From NCBI GenBank assembly GCA_934351445.1, contig CAKRIZ010000032.1, forward strand, positions 1 to 27,141: DNA of 27,141 nt, read 5' to 3'. A program made the position numbers and the translations under genes. The notes below the pieces were generated by a model. The model saw nothing but the letters and a program-made list of their open reading frames with translations, made no database searches and had not been told where the DNA came from. Source of the stretch: an uncultured Eubacterium sp. Lineage in GTDB: Bacteria > Bacillota > Clostridia > Lachnospirales > Lachnospiraceae. Shown one piece after another: positions 15,159 through 23,930 of the stretch; within the stretch, counting starts at the first letter, position 1, and each line of letters begins with the position of its first letter.

Positions 15159-15836
15159 CTAAAAACGGAATCCGACCGGATTGCAGCAGCAGTTACATAA
15201 GATGTCGAGCAGACATAAGCTCCAGCAGAAACTGCTGCCTGCATACGGCCGGCTATAGCCGCGTCCCATATTGCTATACCAGTCCCCACCATAATTCAAC
15301 TGCTGTTGAAATGCCTGAAACTGCAGATTATTCGGTTCCATCGCACAAGCCTGTGCGATATGTTCTTTTGCTGTCACATTATTGCCCGTCCCCGCATTCG
15401 CCATCGCGCTATAATAGTACCAGGCCGCCGAACGCGTCCGGATATTTGCCAGCACATTGAGTGCCTCACGGTAACAACGGTGATTGATATAATTGGCTGC
15501 CGCCTGCAATTCAATCGTATCCGTGTCCGATGATCCGCTTGTCTGCTGCCTGCCGCCGTAAGCACCGCCAAATCCGCCAAACTCACCGAATCCGCCATAA
15601 TATCCGCCCTGACCGCGATCACCAAAGCTGTCATAGCTGTAACCCTGCTGCTTTTCTTTCATAATCTGGTCATAGGCCTGCTGCACTTCCTTGAATTTTT
15701 CCTCTGCCTGTGCACGGTTTGGATTGTTGATATTCGCGTCCGGATGATACTTCCGGCTCAGATTCCGGTATGCTTTTTTTATTTCTTCATCACTGGCACC
15801 GGGCGATACGCCCAGCACATCATAGGGATTTGCCAC
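15159..15836 (-). CDS. J-domain (DnaJ-like) protein with Gly-rich and Cys-rich parts
   Basis: This 225-residue protein has an N-terminal J domain (2-60) with the DnaK-stimulating HPD at 31-33. A Gly/Tyr/Phe-rich linker (about 64-96) and a helical TPR-like region (about 108-180, [15 protein letters not shown]) follow. The tail is hydrophobic and rich in Cys (six between 204 and 218, with a CNCCC run). It lacks the DnaJ zinc-finger repeats, so it is a specialised co-chaperone; the Cys tail may bind metal or lipid. The start is GTG at 15836 with AAAGGA ten bases upstream, inside the last 17 bases of the DUF5685 gene, so the two are coupled. Its client is unknown. Confidence 0.85.
   Translation of the reverse strand: MANPYDVLGVSPGASDEEIKKAYRNLSRKYHPDANINNPNRAQAEEKFKEVQQAYDQIMKEKQQGYSYDSFGDRGQGGYYGGFGEFGGFGGAYGGRQQTSGSSDTDTIELQAAANYINHRCYREALNVLANIRTRSAAWYYYSAMANAGTGNNVTAKEHIAQACAMEPNNLQFQAFQQQLNYGGDWYSNMGRGYSRPYAGSSFCWSLCLLDILCNCCCNPVGFRF
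15161..15182 (-). terminator. Short terminator inside the end of the J-protein gene
   Basis: On minus, AATCCG/CGGATT with a 2-nt loop is followed by CCGTTTTTAG, so the U-run encodes the last Phe and stop. The stem is short, so efficiency is uncertain. Confidence 0.4.
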
Positions 15837-16737
15837 TGTCTCTGTTTCCTTTTTGTTGTTTTTTCAATTCCTTTGTCCGCCGGCCCGCATCCGCTCTCTT
15901 TTCCCTGAGTTCCTGCTTGCGCAGCTTCATCTGCTTATATTCGTAACGCGTCCATACGCCGGAATATAATACATTCCGCAATATATCTGCATGTTGTAAG
16001 ATCGGCAGCCGCTCAAATGACTTCGCGCATTCTGCCATCATACTCGTAAGGAGCTGTCGGCAATAGATCTCGTACTCATCATCGCCATACACATCCGAGA
16101 GGATATTGTACTGTTTGTTTTTCAGATCCTTTTCACAGTCCTCATAGGCATCCATGAGGTAAATAAATTTGCCCATATAGAATCCAAAACACCGCAGTTC
16201 ATCCGACCACTCATCCTGCCGCCAGTCAAAGATCTCTGCCAGCATCTCTCCAGTCAGACCCGCTACCAGATCCACATTTGTCTCTTTCCGATCCTCCGCC
16301 TGCGCCAGCTGCTCCATGTAATGTTCGAGCGCTGCACCCTGTCTGGGATAATCAGCCATGATACGCTCATAATCACTCCGGAAAGCCTTTGCGATCATCT
16401 TCTTCGGTACAGAATGCTCATCCCGCCAGTCATCGAGCGAATTGTGATAAGACAATAGTATGTTCATATCTGCCGCATAGCGTGTCGCATCGTTGATCCA
16501 GACGTTTTGCCTGCGGCCCGGATGCCGCACACAGTTATACGCCTGATGCGTGTTTTCCAATTCGTACAGACCACTCAGCAAAATGACCAGAAATGTCATA
16601 TCATAGTTGAGCAGCATCTGTCCTTTCCTGCCGCAGCATTGTTTCAACTGCTGACACAACCCACAATAATATGCCTGATACGTGATTTTATTTTCTTCTG
16701 TCAGTTCTTTTGCATTCGCATGAATATATCCAAACAT
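15820..16737 (-). CDS. DUF5685 family protein
   Basis: This 305-residue, mostly helical protein begins [16 protein letters not shown] and has [14 protein letters not shown] (23-36), features I recall from the DUF5685 family of Firmicutes; the function is unknown. Two acidic motifs stand out: SLDDWRDE (100-107) and DAYEDCEKD (196-204). Their order and spacing resemble the two Asp-rich motifs of class I isoprenoid synthases (squalene or phytoene synthase-like); this is inference from motif shape only. The C-terminus (about 265-305) is very basic. The start at 16737 has GGAAGG upstream; an ATG 14 codons earlier overlaps the upstream gene and lacks conservation. It sits 11 nt behind the zinc-ribbon gene and overlaps the J-protein gene. 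Confidence 0.8.
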   Translation of the reverse strand: MFGYIHANAKELTEENKITYQAYYCGLCQQLKQCCGRKGQMLLNYDMTFLVILLSGLYELENTHQAYNCVRHPGRRQNVWINDATRYAADMNILLSYHNSLDDWRDEHSVPKKMIAKAFRSDYERIMADYPRQGAALEHYMEQLAQAEDRKETNVDLVAGLTGEMLAEIFDWRQDEWSDELRCFGFYMGKFIYLMDAYEDCEKDLKNKQYNILSDVYGDDEYEIYCRQLLTSMMAECAKSFERLPILQHADILRNVLYSGVWTRYEYKQMKLRKQELREKRADAGRRTKELKKQQKGNRDSGKSL

Positions 16738-16748
16738 CCTACCCTTCC

Positions 16749-17150
16749 TCAGCTTCTGCGGATAAATTCCATCTTGCATTTGGGACAGGTAATACAGATT
16801 TTACCACGCCCTTTTGGTACACGCACCTTCTGACCGCACTGCGGACATTTATAAAAATGATAGACTTTGCGCTGTTCCATATGAACCTTTGTCTTCTGCT
16901 TTTTTACTGCCAGACCATAACGCCAGTTTAAAAACTTCTGATTCTGTGCACTCATCTTCGCGATATTTTTCGAAAACATACGATAATAGCAGTAGATCAG
17001 CAGTGCAATACCTGCAATATAAAAAATTGTCCAGCGTGTGAACAGGGACAACACAAGCAATACGAGTGTGATCCCCAGATAAACTCTGGACAACTGATCA
17101 TTTCCATATCTTCCATACATAAACTGCTGCATTTTTTCACGAAATCTCAT
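16749..17150 (-). CDS. Two-helix membrane protein with zinc ribbon
   Basis: This 133-residue protein has two adjacent hydrophobic helices (about 22-38 and 41-56), a basic stretch, and a C-terminal zinc ribbon with CPQC (102-105) and CPKC (122-125). Both ends would face the cytoplasm with the ribbon inside. I do not recognise a named family. AGAGGT is about eight bases before the ATG. It is the first gene of the three-gene module with DUF5685 and the J-domain protein, suggesting a membrane-associated complex or quality-control function, which is inference from order only. No clear promoter is seen between it and rnpB. Confidence 0.75.
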   Translation of the reverse strand: MRFREKMQQFMYGRYGNDQLSRVYLGITLVLLVLSLFTRWTIFYIAGIALLIYCYYRMFSKNIAKMSAQNQKFLNWRYGLAVKKQKTKVHMEQRKVYHFYKCPQCGQKVRVPKGRGKICITCPKCKMEFIRRS

Positions 17151-17196
17151 AAAACATACCTCTATTCTTCCTTATTAAAGGATAACGATTCCAGAT

Positions 17197-17210
17197 CGGA
17201 ACAGTTACGA
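17197..17210. repeat. Dispersed repeat copy 2
   Basis: CGGAACAGTTACGA, reverse complement of the shared core. With the neighbouring GGATAACGATTCC (17180-17192) it can form a 10-bp stem with one mismatch, so this copy may be a fuller element. It lies between rnpB and the zinc-ribbon gene. Confidence 0.4.
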
Positions 17211-17280
17211 TAACAGGTATGTTAAATCGTTTTTGGGGCTTCGTCAATAAATTTGCCGCATATTTCATACTTTTTTAAGA

Positions 17281-17623
17281 ATTGAGCAGAACGATAAGCC
17301 GGGTTATGTCGTTGGATGATCATCTATCTAGGACGCATGTCACCATGCGCCTCAAGCGACCTACCTGAAGCTGGCGGGCCACGTAATCGCTTCGTTCTGG
17401 TCTTGCTTCGGATGGGGTTTACAGAGCTACGGCTGTTACCAGCCGCACGGTAGTCTCTTACACTGCCTTTCCACCCTTACCACTGCATGCAGTGGCGGTT
17501 TATTTCTGTTGCACTAGCCTGGGAGTCACCTCCACCGGACGTTATCCGGCATCCTGCCCTATGAAGCCCGGACTTTCCTCACCTGTGTGAAACACACAGC
17601 CGCGATCATCTGTCCTGCTCAAT
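17281..17623 (-). ncRNA. rnpB: RNase P RNA (class A type)
   Basis: This is the catalytic RNA that matures tRNA 5' ends. Read on minus it shows the universal core GAGGAAAGTCCGGGC near the 5' end, AGGGTGGAAAGGCAGTGTAAG and GGTAACAGCC in the middle, and AACCCGGCTTAT close to the 3' end. ATTGAGCAG at the 5' end pairs with CTGCTCAAT at the 3' end (P1), which fixes the boundaries to within a few bases. The length of about 343 nt and the overall layout fit a class A RNA. A promoter lies directly upstream. No U-run terminator is seen after it. Confidence 0.95.
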
Positions 17624-17632
17624 CAAGTGTCT

Positions 17633-17661
17633 ATTATGCCATGTTCTGTACCAGATTTCAA
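17633..17661 (-). promoter_or_regulatory. Promoter of rnpB
   Basis: On minus, TTGAAA (17661-17656), 17 bases, CATAAT (17638-17633). The expected start falls within a few bases of the P1 helix. Confidence 0.72.
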
Positions 17662-17716
17662 GAGAAAGTTGCGCACACCATTCGTAAAAACACCTGCCGG
17701 TATTTTCTCACTGCTG

Positions 17717-19369
17717 CTATACGTTGAAGCAGCTTCCTCCGATAAATTCCCGGACAAGTGAATTGTGATGAATATTCTCACTCGGTACCGGCAGAAAATA
17801 ATCAAGGAATTTCAGTAACCGTTTTGCTTCCACATACTCCGGCGCAGTTTTTGGAATATTGAATAACAACGGTTCTGCGTATATTTTTAATACTGCCAGC
17901 TCATAGAGCAATGCCGAATTAAACACATAATCCGCGCACTCCTGGAAAGGGAAAATATATTTTTCTTCGCCCCTGCGCACCGAATCCCACATCGCGATCG
18001 TCTCCTGTGCAGATGTATTACGAGTTCTCGCATCACGCACAATCCTTCGGATCAGACGTCCATCAGTCGTCGGCAATGCATTATGTTCGTCGATCGCCAG
18101 CTGTGTCAGTGCACTGATATAGATCTTAAACTTGCTCTCCGCCGGCAAAGAATATGATAACCGGTCATCCAATCCATGAATTCCTTCGATCACAAGCACA
18201 TCATCGGGACCAAGCTGCATATATTTTCCACGATACTCGCGTTTTCCGGTCTTAAAGTTAAAGATCGGCAATTCTACACGCTCACCCGCGAGCAGTGCCG
18301 ACATATCTTTATTAAACAGCTCAATATCCAACGCTTCCAGACATTCAAAATCATAGTTGCCGTTCTCGTCGCGTGGTGTCTTTTCGCGGTCCAGATAGTA
18401 ATCGTCGAGCGGAATCGGATGCGGTTTCATGCCCATTGCCGATAAATGGATCGAAAGCCGGTGGGAAAATGTCGTTTTTCCGGATGAAGAAGGTCCTGCA
18501 ATCATAATAAACTTCTTCTCTCCGGCATGCGCGATGATACTTGCCAGTTCACCGATCTGTGCTTCCATCTGCGCCTCCTGCATGAGCATAATGTCCTGAA
18601 TACGCCCACTTGCAATCGCCTCATCCAGTTCTCCGATATTTTTGACACCCATCTTTGCGCCCCACTCGCTGCTCGCACGCTGTGTAGCAAACAGTTTATC
18701 AGACGGTACGAAAGATTCTACGATACCAGTGTTCGGTGCCGGATATAACAGCACAAATCCCTCGCGGTAGGGTGTCAGTCCAAAGCCTGTCACATAACCG
18801 GTGGATGGCAGCATATAACCGTAAAAATAATCCTTGTAACCATCCAGCTCGTAAATGTTCATGGAAGAACTGCGGCGGTAGCCAAACAGCTTTTCCTTAT
18901 CAGTCATGCCCAGATCATGGAACAGCCGGATCGCTTTTGCCGTCGAGATATTCTCTTTTTTGATTGGAAGATTCTGTTCAGCAAGCTGCTTCATCTTTTC
19001 TGAAAGTTTTTCTAAAAATGCTTCCGTCACCGGTTGATCGGTACCTGTGAGTTCACAGTACTGCCCATTTCCGGTCGTCTGCAGCACACGTACACCACCG
19101 CCCTGTGCTCCCAGCAGTTCATCGACCGCCTTTTGCAGCAGCAGTACCTCGGTGCGTCTGTATGCCTTTATGCCTGCCTTATCCGCAGTCGTCACAAATG
19201 AAAGCTCACCGTCTTCTTCTACACATTTGTTTAACTCACGCAATCTGCCATTAAAATAGGCGAGTGCGATGGGCTGGGCATAGTCCTTCTGATACGCCTT
19301 CGCGATCTGCTCATAAGTCGTACCTTTTTCGCAGGTGACTTCATTTCCTGCTATCATGACCTTACACAT
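17717..19369 (-). CDS. Uridine kinase fused to TGS/ThrRS-like N-terminal region
   Basis: This 550-residue protein combines a TGS-like beta-grasp domain (about 1-60), a region like the editing or second additional domain of threonyl-tRNA synthetase (about 65-250) and a phosphoribulokinase/uridine kinase P-loop domain (about 285-550). Walker A is GPSSSGKT (292-299); PLDDYYLDREKTP and EGIHGLDDRLS are typical of uridine kinases. It probably phosphorylates uridine or cytidine for salvage; the meaning of the ThrRS-like half is unknown, but the fusion is widespread in Clostridia and Bacteroidetes as I recall. GAGGGGG lies eight bases before the ATG. It follows nif3 after 29 nt and is the last gene of the dgt-dnaG-rpoD cluster before rnpB. 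Confidence 0.88.
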   Translation of the reverse strand: MCKVMIAGNEVTCEKGTTYEQIAKAYQKDYAQPIALAYFNGRLRELNKCVEEDGELSFVTTADKAGIKAYRRTEVLLLQKAVDELLGAQGGGVRVLQTTGNGQYCELTGTDQPVTEAFLEKLSEKMKQLAEQNLPIKKENISTAKAIRLFHDLGMTDKEKLFGYRRSSSMNIYELDGYKDYFYGYMLPSTGYVTGFGLTPYREGFVLLYPAPNTGIVESFVPSDKLFATQRASSEWGAKMGVKNIGELDEAIASGRIQDIMLMQEAQMEAQIGELASIIAHAGEKKFIMIAGPSSSGKTTFSHRLSIHLSAMGMKPHPIPLDDYYLDREKTPRDENGNYDFECLEALDIELFNKDMSALLAGERVELPIFNFKTGKREYRGKYMQLGPDDVLVIEGIHGLDDRLSYSLPAESKFKIYISALTQLAIDEHNALPTTDGRLIRRIVRDARTRNTSAQETIAMWDSVRRGEEKYIFPFQECADYVFNSALLYELAVLKIYAEPLLFNIPKTAPEYVEAKRLLKFLDYFLPVPSENIHHNSLVREFIGGSCFNV

Positions 19370-19398
19370 ATAAAATTCCCCCTCACAAAAACGATATA

Positions 19399-20181
19399 CT
19401 AGATCACTACAAACGGATCGCGTCGTTCCTGCGCAACTGCCTCGATCTGTGGCAGTTCACGATTCAGATACTGCTGCATATCAGATATAAAAATATGTTC
19501 GATACCGTAGTGCCCCGCATCGATGATACTCAACCCCTGTGCAACCGCATCAATACCACTGTGATGATCGATATCTCCAGTGATCAACACCTGTGCCCCC
19601 TGCGCAAGTGCATCCGGAATCATACTTTTTCCGGCTCCCGGGCACATCGCAACCCGCTGCACCTGTCCACTCAGATCACCGAAGATCTTCACCGTCTGCA
19701 GCCCAAACCGGTCCTTCACCTGTGCTCCCAGATCAGCTAATGTCAACGGATTGTCTGTGTCACCGACTGACCCGATCCCATATTGGCATCCCCCGCGTTC
19801 AAACAGATCGCCAAGCGGTGCCTCTGCCGGGATACCCAGCCGCTGCGCTGCAAGTACACCCATCCGCGCAGCATCATAATTTGTATGCATTGCATAACAA
19901 CTCATTCCTGTCCGCAGCAGTTCTACAACACGCGCGCTGATGAACTGATCCGTATTGATCTTCTTCAGCGGCGAAAAAATGAGCGGATGATGGGTGAGTA
20001 AAAGCTGCGCTCCACATGCCTGCGCCTGTGCGATCGCCGCCTCATCCGCATCCAGTGCGATATAGACCTTTGTAATATCCTGCGCACGATCCCCCACCAA
20101 CAGGCCGACATTATCCCAATCCTGGGCAAAATCTTCCGGCGCGGCCGTTTCCAGTTTTTTTATAATATCTCCTAACACCAT
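19399..20181 (-). CDS. Nif3-like dinuclear metal protein (YqfO family)
   Basis: This 260-residue protein of the Nif3/DUF34 family holds two metal ions. Ligands are visible: THHPLIF with His64 and His65, Asp103 in HTNYDAA, and His224 with Glu228 in DAGHYGIEH. The N-terminal DWDNVGLLVG (21-30) is a family signature. It lacks the extra middle domain of the longer Bacillus form. Some databases call it GTP cyclohydrolase I type 2, but the cellular role is not settled. It starts 3 nt behind trmK, the common gene pair in Firmicutes. Confidence 0.92.
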   Translation of the reverse strand: MVLGDIIKKLETAAPEDFAQDWDNVGLLVGDRAQDITKVYIALDADEAAIAQAQACGAQLLLTHHPLIFSPLKKINTDQFISARVVELLRTGMSCYAMHTNYDAARMGVLAAQRLGIPAEAPLGDLFERGGCQYGIGSVGDTDNPLTLADLGAQVKDRFGLQTVKIFGDLSGQVQRVAMCPGAGKSMIPDALAQGAQVLITGDIDHHSGIDAVAQGLSIIDAGHYGIEHIFISDMQQYLNRELPQIEAVAQERRDPFVVI

Positions 20182-20184
20182 ATG

Positions 20185-20925
20185 CTATTTACCAGCTTTC
20201 ATGTATGCCTGTGCTGCCTCATTGCGGGCAATCTGCGCCGTCAATTCCATGCGTCTGCGCGCAATCCTGTCACCACCAGACTGTCCATCCGGCAGCCCAC
20301 GCAAAATCTGTTCACACTGATCGTGCTCTTTTTTCAGGTATTCTGCCAAAACCGGGTGCGCTGCCTGCAGCAGCCGGTATCCGTATGCATCGGTCACGGA
20401 AATGTCCAATCCGCACTGTCTGGCAAGCGTTTCATCATCCGAGGGCTGTTTGGGCAGAATCCTAAGAATCGGATAGAACTTTCCGTCCTCCAGTACATAA
20501 TCCTCCTGCTCCACAAAATAATTCTGCTTCCGCAGGAAACACCGCACACCCGCCAGTTCTGACTGCGGTTCGATCACCAGCTGCTCCAGATGATCCACGA
20601 CTGCCTTGCCGCGTGTCAGAATATCCACGATGAGGCTGCCGCCCATTCCAGCGATCACGACTGCATCTGCCTCACCCGGCTGCAGCCGCTCCAGCCCATT
20701 TGACAATCTCGTCTGTATGTAATTACCCAGTTGTTCTTCCGCAATATGTTCCTTTGCCCGCTGCAGAGGTCCTTCACCTATGTCCATCGCAATTGCATGA
20801 CGGATGCAGCCGCTTTTCAGCAGATAGATCGGCAGATAACCATGGTCACATCCGATATCTGCCAATGTATCTGCCGGCTGCACCTGTGCGGCAATATGCA
20901 ATAAACGATTTGATAAACGGTTCAT
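20185..20925 (-). CDS. trmK: tRNA (adenine22-N1)-methyltransferase
   Basis: This 246-residue class I methyltransferase uses SAM to make m1A at position 22 in the D-loop of tRNAs. ADIGCDHGYLPIYL (22-35) binds SAM, DIGEGPLQRA (48-57) is motif II, and IAGMGG (91-96) is the catalytic-loop signature of TrmK. A C-terminal helical extension (about 170-246) is usual. The start lies one base after the rpoD stop, so it relies on coupled translation. Confidence 0.93.
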   Translation of the reverse strand: MNRLSNRLLHIAAQVQPADTLADIGCDHGYLPIYLLKSGCIRHAIAMDIGEGPLQRAKEHIAEEQLGNYIQTRLSNGLERLQPGEADAVVIAGMGGSLIVDILTRGKAVVDHLEQLVIEPQSELAGVRCFLRKQNYFVEQEDYVLEDGKFYPILRILPKQPSDDETLARQCGLDISVTDAYGYRLLQAAHPVLAEYLKKEHDQCEQILRGLPDGQSGGDRIARRRMELTAQIARNEAAQAYMKAGK

Positions 20926-20926
20926 A

Positions 20927-22081
20927 TTACTCCAGATAATCCTTCAACTTTCTACTGCGGCTCGGATGACGCAGCTTGCGCAGAGCCTTTGCCTCAATCT
21001 GACGGATGCGCTCACGTGTAACATTAAACTCACGTCCAACTTCTTCGAGCGTTCTGGCACGACCATCCTCCAGACCGAAGCGCAATGTCAGTACTTTTTT
21101 CTCCCGCTCTGTCAATGTGCCGAGTACTTCCTCGAGCTGTTCCTTAAGCAGTGTAAACGCTGCTGCATCTGCTGGCACGGGCACATTATCATCCTGAATA
21201 AAGTCACCGAGATGAGAGTCCTCCTCCTCACCGATCGGGGTCTCGAGTGATACCGGTTCCTGCGAGATCTTTAAGATCTCACGCACACGCTCGACCGGCA
21301 TATTCATCTCTGCAGCGATCTCCTCGGGAGTAGGTTCCCTGCCAAGCTCCTGCAGTAACTGACGGGATACGCGGATCAGCTTGTTAATCGTCTCTACCAT
21401 ATGCACCGGAATACGGATGGTTCTCGCCTGATCAGCGATCGCACGTGTGATCGCCTGTCTGATCCACCAGGTCGCATAGGTGGAAAACTTATAGCCCTTT
21501 CTATAATCGAACTTCTCTACTGCCTTGATCAGACCCAGATTGCCCTCCTGAATCAGATCGAGAAACAACATACCACGTCCGACATAGCGCTTGGCAATAC
21601 TGACTACCAGACGTAAGTTGGCTTCTGCCAGCCGCTGCTTTGCCTCCATATCGCCAAGCTCCATACGCTTCGCCAGTTCGATCTCATCCTCAGCAGACAA
21701 CAGCGGTACTTTACCGATCTCTTTGAGATACATACGCACCGGATCCTCAATGCTGACACCATCCGGTACAGACAGATCGATCTGCTCTACCTCTACTTCG
21801 TCATCATCATCCAGCAGAATATCCTCGTCATCATCAGAGATTCGTAAGACATCAATATTATGTGTCTCTAAAAACTCCAGGATCTCCTCAAACTGCTCCG
21901 CATTCAGGTTCATATCCTTGAAATACTCACTGATCTCCTGATACTCCAGCATATTCTTTTTCTTCTTTGCCGTCTCAAGCAGCTCATTCAATTTCGCCAG
22001 AAACTGCTCCGATGTCACGCCATTTACCGTCGACTCCGCTGCCTTTTCAGTTTTTGCTTTGGTAGATTTCTTGTTTTCCAT
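20927..22081 (-). CDS. rpoD: RNA polymerase primary sigma factor SigA
   Basis: This 384-residue housekeeping sigma factor directs RNA polymerase to TTGACA/TATAAT promoters such as those found in this window. It has a short basic N-terminus, region 1.1 (about 24-82), an acidic run (83-100), region 1.2 (109-140), and region 2 with [19 protein letters not shown] and [14 protein letters not shown] (-10 recognition). Region 3 (about 230-305) follows, then region 4 with [18 protein letters not shown] (-35 recognition). Downstream of dnaG by 81 nt; no strong promoter is seen in that gap. Confidence 0.97.
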   Translation of the reverse strand: MENKKSTKAKTEKAAESTVNGVTSEQFLAKLNELLETAKKKKNMLEYQEISEYFKDMNLNAEQFEEILEFLETHNIDVLRISDDDEDILLDDDDEVEVEQIDLSVPDGVSIEDPVRMYLKEIGKVPLLSAEDEIELAKRMELGDMEAKQRLAEANLRLVVSIAKRYVGRGMLFLDLIQEGNLGLIKAVEKFDYRKGYKFSTYATWWIRQAITRAIADQARTIRIPVHMVETINKLIRVSRQLLQELGREPTPEEIAAEMNMPVERVREILKISQEPVSLETPIGEEEDSHLGDFIQDDNVPVPADAAAFTLLKEQLEEVLGTLTEREKKVLTLRFGLEDGRARTLEEVGREFNVTRERIRQIEAKALRKLRHPSRSRKLKDYLE

Positions 22082-22162
22082 CCTGTTTCCATCCTCTCGT
22101 GGTTAATATCATTTTGTCCTATTTTTCATCATTTTATGTAAATCGGAATCCGGAATCGCCGA

Positions 22163-23929
22163 TCAGCGCTTATTTGCCCTTGCGGCATCGATAAAACGCT
22201 GCATTTCTTCCAGACTCGTCACATCCACCTGTTCTTTCTTCATCTCCAGACTTTCCCGTCTGATTCTGCCTATCACATCCTGCAGTGCTTTTTCCTGCTC
22301 CTGCTGCGAACTCAGCTCCGGCAGCCTGGCGTGGAACAATTCTGCCACGCGGCGCTGCTTCTCCTCATCATCCGAAAAGTGGCTGATGATCTGCGCCGGA
22401 TTCGGCACACCTTGCTCATATTGACCGTATAAAAGCTGTGCGACCTGTCGGTACAATGGCTCCGAAAAATCCTCCGGGCGGATCTCATTTTTAATGCTCT
22501 CATAGAGTTCCGGCCGGTCACTCAGCCACGTCAAAAGCAGCTTCTGTGCCTGCAGGCCCGCATGCTCCGGCTTATTTTTATGATTCATCCCGGATCGGAG
22601 CTGTCTGTGCTGTTCCGGTGCTTCATTTTGACCATAACCTCTCGCACCCAGTGTATTCACCAGCTTTCGAAGCTGTTCATAACTGATATGATAGTGTTCT
22701 GCCACAGCCGAAATATAATTCTCGCGTTCTAGTTCCTCTCGGAATCCAAGCAGCCGGCGCGCCAATTCATTATGAAATGCCGTCTTGCTTTCCGGATCAC
22801 GCATATCATAATTCTGCTCTAAGATCCGCAGTTCAAAGAAAAAGCTGTTCTCTGCCGCATCAATACGCTTTTGAAACTCCTGCGCACCGAGTGCCTTGAT
22901 AAATTCATCCGGATCTTTGTACGGTTCCATATGAATGACTTTCGCGGTCAGCCCGACTTCCTTTAAGATCGGTATCGCACGCAGCGCTGCCTTGATCCCG
23001 GCGCCATCACTGTCGAACGTCAGATAAACTTCCTTCGTATAACGCTTGAGCAGACTTGCATGTCCGGTCGTAAACGCTGTCCCAAGTGATGCAACCGCAT
23101 TATCAAAGCCTGCCTGATGCAGTGCGATCACATCCATGTAACCCTCACACAAGAGCATCTGGGGCTTTTTCGTCGTGCGCGCCAGATGCAGCGCATAGAG
23201 ATTTCTCGATTTGTCAAAGATCAGCGTCTCCGGGGAATTCAGATACTTCGGTTCGCCTTCACCCATGACTCTTCCACCGAAACCGATGACTTTTCCACGC
23301 ATATCCATGATCGGAAACATCGCACGATTCCAGAACTTGTCATGTCCACCACGTTTTTCATCAAGGGTGACGAGCCCGGATTCCTTCAACAGGCCATCCT
23401 CGTAGCCCTTGCTCTTTAAATAGCGGTATAGGTCATCACTGTATTTATCTGAATAGCCCAGTCCGAATTTGCGCATCGTCTCATCGGAGAGCCCGCGCTT
23501 TTTAAAATACTCATACGCCTGTTTTCCACGCGGATTGCGCAACAGGGCATAATAATATTTTGCAGCTTCCTTTTGTACTTCCAGCAGCCGGCTGCGTTTA
23601 TCTGCCTGTTGACGCGCTTCCTTTGACGGTTCCTGCACCGGCAGCTCCACACCGGCGCGCCCTGCCAATTCCTGCAGCACCTCCGGAAACGTCGCATTCT
23701 CATAATTCATCAGAAACGTGATCACATTACCCCCTGCTCCGCAGCCAAAACAGTAATACATCTGTTTCCCTGCAGACACGGTAAATGATCCTGTCTTTTC
23801 ATTATGGAATGGGCACAAGCCTACATAATTGCTGCCTCTCTTGTGCAGCTTTACATATTGGGAGACCACATCCACGATATCTGTGCGCGAACGTACCTCT
23901 TCAACGATATCATCAGAATAAAAAGGCAT
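22163..23929 (-). CDS. dnaG: DNA primase
   Basis: This 588-residue enzyme makes RNA primers at the replication fork. The CHC2 zinc site has Cys39, His42, Cys60 and Cys63 (LCPFHNEKTGSF and YYCFGCG). The core motif YLNSPET, the TOPRIM acids in CEGYMDVIAL (Glu262) and TFDSDGAG (Asp307, Asp309) are present, and a helical C-terminal part (about 440-588) should bind the DnaB helicase. AGGTGA lies six bases before the ATG. The gene starts one base after the dgt stop and leads into rpoD, the conserved macromolecular-synthesis order; rpsU is not at the head of this version. Confidence 0.97.
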   Translation of the reverse strand: MPFYSDDIVEEVRSRTDIVDVVSQYVKLHKRGSNYVGLCPFHNEKTGSFTVSAGKQMYYCFGCGAGGNVITFLMNYENATFPEVLQELAGRAGVELPVQEPSKEARQQADKRSRLLEVQKEAAKYYYALLRNPRGKQAYEYFKKRGLSDETMRKFGLGYSDKYSDDLYRYLKSKGYEDGLLKESGLVTLDEKRGGHDKFWNRAMFPIMDMRGKVIGFGGRVMGEGEPKYLNSPETLIFDKSRNLYALHLARTTKKPQMLLCEGYMDVIALHQAGFDNAVASLGTAFTTGHASLLKRYTKEVYLTFDSDGAGIKAALRAIPILKEVGLTAKVIHMEPYKDPDEFIKALGAQEFQKRIDAAENSFFFELRILEQNYDMRDPESKTAFHNELARRLLGFREELERENYISAVAEHYHISYEQLRKLVNTLGARGYGQNEAPEQHRQLRSGMNHKNKPEHAGLQAQKLLLTWLSDRPELYESIKNEIRPEDFSEPLYRQVAQLLYGQYEQGVPNPAQIISHFSDDEEKQRRVAELFHARLPELSSQQEQEKALQDVIGRIRRESLEMKKEQVDVTSLEEMQRFIDAARANKR

Positions 23930-23930
23930 T

